From assembly GCF_002240415.1 (NCBI RefSeq), contig NZ_CP020028.1:1218001-1282000 (forward strand): a stretch of 64,000 nt of DNA. Direction: 5' to 3'. Positions 60,917 through 64,000 of this stretch are shown here, piece after piece (within the stretch, counting starts at the first letter, position 1; every line of letters starts with the position of its first letter). The position numbers and the translations under genes are program-made. Source of the DNA: Paenibacillus kribbensis. GTDB lineage: Bacteria > Bacillota > Bacilli > Paenibacillales > Paenibacillaceae. The notes below the pieces were generated by a model, which was given only the letters and a program-made list of their open reading frames with translations, was not told where the DNA came from and made no database searches.

Positions 60917-62035
60917 ATGTTCTTAAGACAAGACACACGTCCCGTTAAAGTCGGGAATCTGACGATTGGCGGCAGCAATGAAGTCATTATCCAAAGTATG
61001 TGTACAACCAAAACAGCAGATGTGGAAGCTACGGTAGCCGAGATTCTTCGCTTGGAGGAAGCCGGATGTCAACTGGTGCGGGTTACGGTCAACAATGAGG
61101 AAGCAGCCGCTGCCATTAAGGAAATTAAAAAACGGATTCATATTCCGCTCGTCGCGGATATTCATTTTAATTACAAGCTGGCTCTACTGGCGATTGAAAA
61201 CGGAATTGACAAGGTCCGCATTAATCCAGGCAATATTGGTCGACGCGAAAAAGTGGAGGCTGTCGTTAATGCGTGTAAGGAAAAAGGGATTCCGATTCGG
61301 ATTGGTGTCAATGCCGGATCATTGGAGCAGCATTTGCTGGATAAGTACGGTTATCCGACGCCAGAAGCGATGGTAGAAAGCGCGCTGTACCATATCAGTA
61401 TTTTGGAGGAGCTTGATTTCCACGATATTATCGTATCTCTGAAAGCATCTGACGTACCCATGGCGATTGCCGCTTATACGAAGGCCGCTGGAATTATCAA
61501 GTATCCGCTCCATCTGGGTATCACCGAAGCAGGTACGCTCTTTACCGGAACGGTCAAAAGTGCGGCGGGGATGGGGGCCTTGCTGGCATCAGGCATCGGC
61601 TCCACGATGCGTATTTCACTCAGTGCCGATCCGGTGGAAGAAGTGAAGGTTGCACGGGAACTGCTCAAAACGTTTGGACTGATCACCAACGCTGCGACAT
61701 TGATTTCCTGTCCAACTTGCGGACGTCTGGATATCGATCTGTTCTCTATTGCCAACGAGGTAGAGGACTATATTGCCAAACTCAAGGTGCCGATTAAAGT
61801 ATCGGTGCTGGGCTGTGCAGTAAATGGTCCGGGTGAAGCGAAGGAAGCGGATATCGGCATTGCTGGAGCACGCGGGGAAGGGCTTTTGTTCCGTTACGGT
61901 AAAATGATCCGCAAAGTGCCCGAGGCTGACATGGTTGATGAATTGAAAAAAGAAATTGATGTCATCGTCAAAGCGTATGAAGAGACAGGCAAAATCCCTG
62001 GGCGCGAAGAACGCCATACAGCTGAGAAAGTATAG
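60917..62035 (+). CDS. ispG: 4-hydroxy-3-methylbut-2-en-1-yl diphosphate synthase (IspG)
   Basis: 372 residues, a 4Fe-4S enzyme of the MEP isoprenoid route converting cyclic MEcPP to HMBPP. N-terminal barrel ([41 protein letters not shown]) and C-terminal cluster domain with cysteines in [12 protein letters not shown] and [12 protein letters not shown]. The ATG follows GGGAGAG about 9 bases off. It lies inside the protease block clpX-ispG-lonB with a strong terminator after it, so lonB is transcribed apart. Confidence 0.96.
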   Translation: MFLRQDTRPVKVGNLTIGGSNEVIIQSMCTTKTADVEATVAEILRLEEAGCQLVRVTVNNEEAAAAIKEIKKRIHIPLVADIHFNYKLALLAIENGIDKVRINPGNIGRREKVEAVVNACKEKGIPIRIGVNAGSLEQHLLDKYGYPTPEAMVESALYHISILEELDFHDIIVSLKASDVPMAIAAYTKAAGIIKYPLHLGITEAGTLFTGTVKSAAGMGALLASGIGSTMRISLSADPVEEVKVARELLKTFGLITNAATLISCPTCGRLDIDLFSIANEVEDYIAKLKVPIKVSVLGCAVNGPGEAKEADIGIAGARGEGLLFRYGKMIRKVPEADMVDELKKEIDVIVKAYEETGKIPGREERHTAEKV

Positions 62036-62090
62036 ACCCAATCAGTTTTATACAGGAGTATAATCATACTTTATGGTCATTATATCATCG

Positions 62091-62136
62091 CCGTGAAGAA
62101 CAGTTCTGCTACAGAATTGTTCTTCACGGTATTTTT
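62091..62136 (+). terminator. terminator after ispG
   Basis: CCGTGAAGAACAGTTCTG pairs with CAGAATTGTTCTTCACGG (one G-T pair) around a 3-base loop, followed by TATTTTTG. Confidence 0.9.
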
Positions 62137-62252
62137 GTATTTTCCCTCTGATCTTTTGAAAGACTGCCGTTTAGCTATCGCGGAAAAGGAAATACTGTCT
62201 TTCATAGAGCAGCATTTTTCAAATTGCTGAGATGAGAAACGGAGGAAATACA

Positions 62253-63980
62253 ATGGACTTGACTATGATTTTGTTGTTGGTACAAATGTTTTTCGGGATT
62301 GTCATCGGTCTGTATTTCTGGAATCTCCTGCGGAGCCAGAAAACGAACCGTAGTGCGGTGGACCGGGAGTCCCGGAAGGAGCTGGATAAGCTGCGCAAGC
62401 TGCGCTCCATCTCACTGACCAAGCCGTTGGCGGAACGTACTCGGCCAGCAACGTTACAGGATATCGTCGGACAGAAGGACGGACTGCGTGCGCTCAAGGC
62501 GGCCTTATGTAGTGCGAATCCACAGCATGTCATTATTTATGGCCCGCCGGGAGTAGGGAAGACGGCTGCTGCGCGCGTAGTGCTGGAAGAGGCGAAGAAA
62601 AATCTGTCCTCTCCATTCAAGGCTGATGCGAAATTCACGGAGATTGACGCCACGACGGCCCGTTTTGATGAGCGTGGCATTGCAGACCCGTTAATTGGCT
62701 CGGTGCATGATCCCATTTATCAAGGGGCTGGAGCTATGGGGGTAGCGGGTATTCCGCAGCCTAAGCCTGGCGCTGTAACGAAGGCGCATGGCGGCATGCT
62801 GTTTATTGATGAAATCGGTGAATTGCACCCGACGCAGATGAATAAGCTGTTGAAAGTGCTGGAGGACCGCAAGGTATTTTTGGAAAGTGCGTATTACAAC
62901 TCGGAAGACACGCATACTCCTGCCTACATCCACGATATTTTTCAAAATGGATTGCCAGCGGATTTTCGTCTGGTAGGTGCGACCACTCGTTCTCCGCATG
63001 AGCTGCCACCTGCCATCCGTTCCCGTTGTATGGAAATTTATTTTCGTGCCCTTCAGCCGCAGGAGATTGCTCGCATTGCTGAGGATGCTGTCCACAAGCT
63101 GGGCTTTGGGCCTTGTCCCGAGGCGGTAGAAGTCGTACAGCGTTACGCTACGAATGGTCGGGAGGCAGTCAATATGATCCAGCTTGCCGCTGGCTTGGCG
63201 CTCACTGAGAAGCGGGAACGTCTCAATGCGTCTGATGTGGAATGGGTTGCAGGAAGCAGTCAAATTCAACCACGTCCTGATCGAAAAGTACCGGGTGTGC
63301 CGCAAATCGGGTTTGTTAACGGATTAGCTGTATACGGTCCAAATATGGGGATGCTGCTGGAAATTGAGGTTACGGCGGTTCCGGTTCCTGAAGGAAAAGG
63401 AAGCTACAATATTACGGGCGTAGTCGATGAGGAGGAAATTGGGGGTGGCTCCCGTACACTGCGACGCAAGAGCATGGCTAAAGGTTCTGTGGAAAATGTA
63501 CTGACCGTTTTGCGTACACTCGGATTGTCTCCGTCGAATTACGATCTGCATATCAATTTCCCCGGGGGCACACCAGTAGACGGTCCGTCTGCAGGAATCG
63601 CAATGGCAACAGCTATTGCATCCGCCATACGGGGAATTCCGGTGGATCACGAAATTGCGATGACTGGCGAGGTTAGCATCCACGGCCGTGTCAAACCGAT
63701 TGGCGGCGTATTAGCCAAGGTCGAGGCAGCTTTTCAGGCAGGAGCCAAAAAGGTGATCATTCCGCAGGAAAACTGGCAAGCTCTTTTTGATAGTGTTGAG
63801 GGCTTACTGGTCATCCCCGTACAGTCGGTTACCGAAGTATTCCGTCATGTGTTTGGGCAAGAAATGACGTCGGAATCACCTGTGCATGCGCCAATTGAGA
63901 CTTTTCGCCCATCCCAATCTTCGTTGCTGCAGGCGGATGGAACGCATAATGGAACGATTTCCGATACAGGATCTTGCTAA
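62253..63980 (+). CDS. lonB: ATP-dependent protease LonB
   Basis: 575 residues. N-terminal membrane helix (ILLLVQMFFGIVIGLYFW, about 5-22), AAA+ domain with Walker A GPPGVGKT and Walker B GGMLFIDEIGELH, then the Lon protease domain with the catalytic Ser in DGPSAGIAMATA and Lys in GAKKVIIPQ. It lacks the long N-terminal substrate domain of LonA. In Bacillus subtilis it is forespore-associated (sigma-F), but no sigma-F promoter could be confirmed here. ATG 62253 has GGAGGAAATACA upstream; earlier codons are not used. Confidence 0.95.
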   Translation: MDLTMILLLVQMFFGIVIGLYFWNLLRSQKTNRSAVDRESRKELDKLRKLRSISLTKPLAERTRPATLQDIVGQKDGLRALKAALCSANPQHVIIYGPPGVGKTAAARVVLEEAKKNLSSPFKADAKFTEIDATTARFDERGIADPLIGSVHDPIYQGAGAMGVAGIPQPKPGAVTKAHGGMLFIDEIGELHPTQMNKLLKVLEDRKVFLESAYYNSEDTHTPAYIHDIFQNGLPADFRLVGATTRSPHELPPAIRSRCMEIYFRALQPQEIARIAEDAVHKLGFGPCPEAVEVVQRYATNGREAVNMIQLAAGLALTEKRERLNASDVEWVAGSSQIQPRPDRKVPGVPQIGFVNGLAVYGPNMGMLLEIEVTAVPVPEGKGSYNITGVVDEEEIGGGSRTLRRKSMAKGSVENVLTVLRTLGLSPSNYDLHINFPGGTPVDGPSAGIAMATAIASAIRGIPVDHEIAMTGEVSIHGRVKPIGGVLAKVEAAFQAGAKKVIIPQENWQALFDSVEGLLVIPVQSVTEVFRHVFGQEMTSESPVHAPIETFRPSQSSLLQADGTHNGTISDTGSC

Positions 63981-64000
63981 TAAGTGGCTCTTTCATTGGT

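Overview
The window looks like chromosomal DNA of a Paenibacillus, most probably of the P. polymyxa group. This rests on a Spo0E-type sporulation phosphatase at the left edge, sigma-A promoters with strong Shine-Dalgarno sequences, secreted copper-amine-oxidase-N domain proteins, LicT/BglP sugar control, and a right-hand block that mixes Bacillus-like genes (ysoA, tig, clpX, lonB) with clpP and ispG. The assignment is inference from gene content and style; no database was searched. No insertion sequence, integrase or CRISPR array was seen.

Layout. 1-4.3 kb: AT-rich accessory DNA with small or secreted proteins (Spo0E end, small HTH protein, two exported proteins, a frameshifted membrane-anchored protein, a 32-residue membrane peptide). 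4.4-7.8 kb: thiamin salvage operon tenA-thiM-thiD-thiE (minus strand) behind a TPP riboswitch with its own terminator. 7.8-10.6 kb: malic enzyme plus an AEC-family carrier. 11-25 kb: a surface-glycan locus with three glycosyltransferases, a MOP-type flippase, a 1475-residue GT-C-like membrane protein and a GDP-mannose enzyme, interleaved with a histidine kinase, two response regulators and two degenerate receiver domains. 25.3-34.1 kb: a membrane-anchored thioredoxin-like protein, then a beta-glucoside PTS (licT-bglP with two RAT/terminator switches) next to a LacI-controlled operon of two Gfo/Idh dehydrogenases and a 6-phospho-beta-glucosidase. 34.3-36.1 kb: a tandem glycine riboswitch driving an AGCS amino-acid/sodium symporter. 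36.2-44.4 kb: malonate decarboxylase operon (mdcH-A-B-C-DE-G) with a divergent LysR regulator and a trailing acyltransferase-3 membrane protein. 44.6-48.7 kb: GlcNAc-type PTS IICB diverging from glpF-glpK. 48.8-54.7 kb: a second beta-glucoside system (LacI, binding protein, two permeases, GH1 enzyme, no ATPase). 54.7-64 kb: exodeoxyribonuclease III, tRNA-Arg(UCU), then ysoA-tig-clpP-clpX-ispG-lonB.

How it works together. Much of the middle is carbon acquisition: phosphorylated beta-glucosides through BglP, unphosphorylated ones through the ABC system, amino sugars through the PTS, glycerol through GlpFK and malonate through Mdc, each with a local regulator or RNA switch. The glycan locus is the most original part. 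ManC would supply GDP-mannose, the DPM-like GT2 could make a polyprenyl-phosphate sugar, and the GT-C-like giant could use it outside the membrane. Receiver-like domains lacking the conserved lysine are fused to or scattered among these enzymes, which suggests that assembly itself is under signalling control. That last point is a hypothesis.
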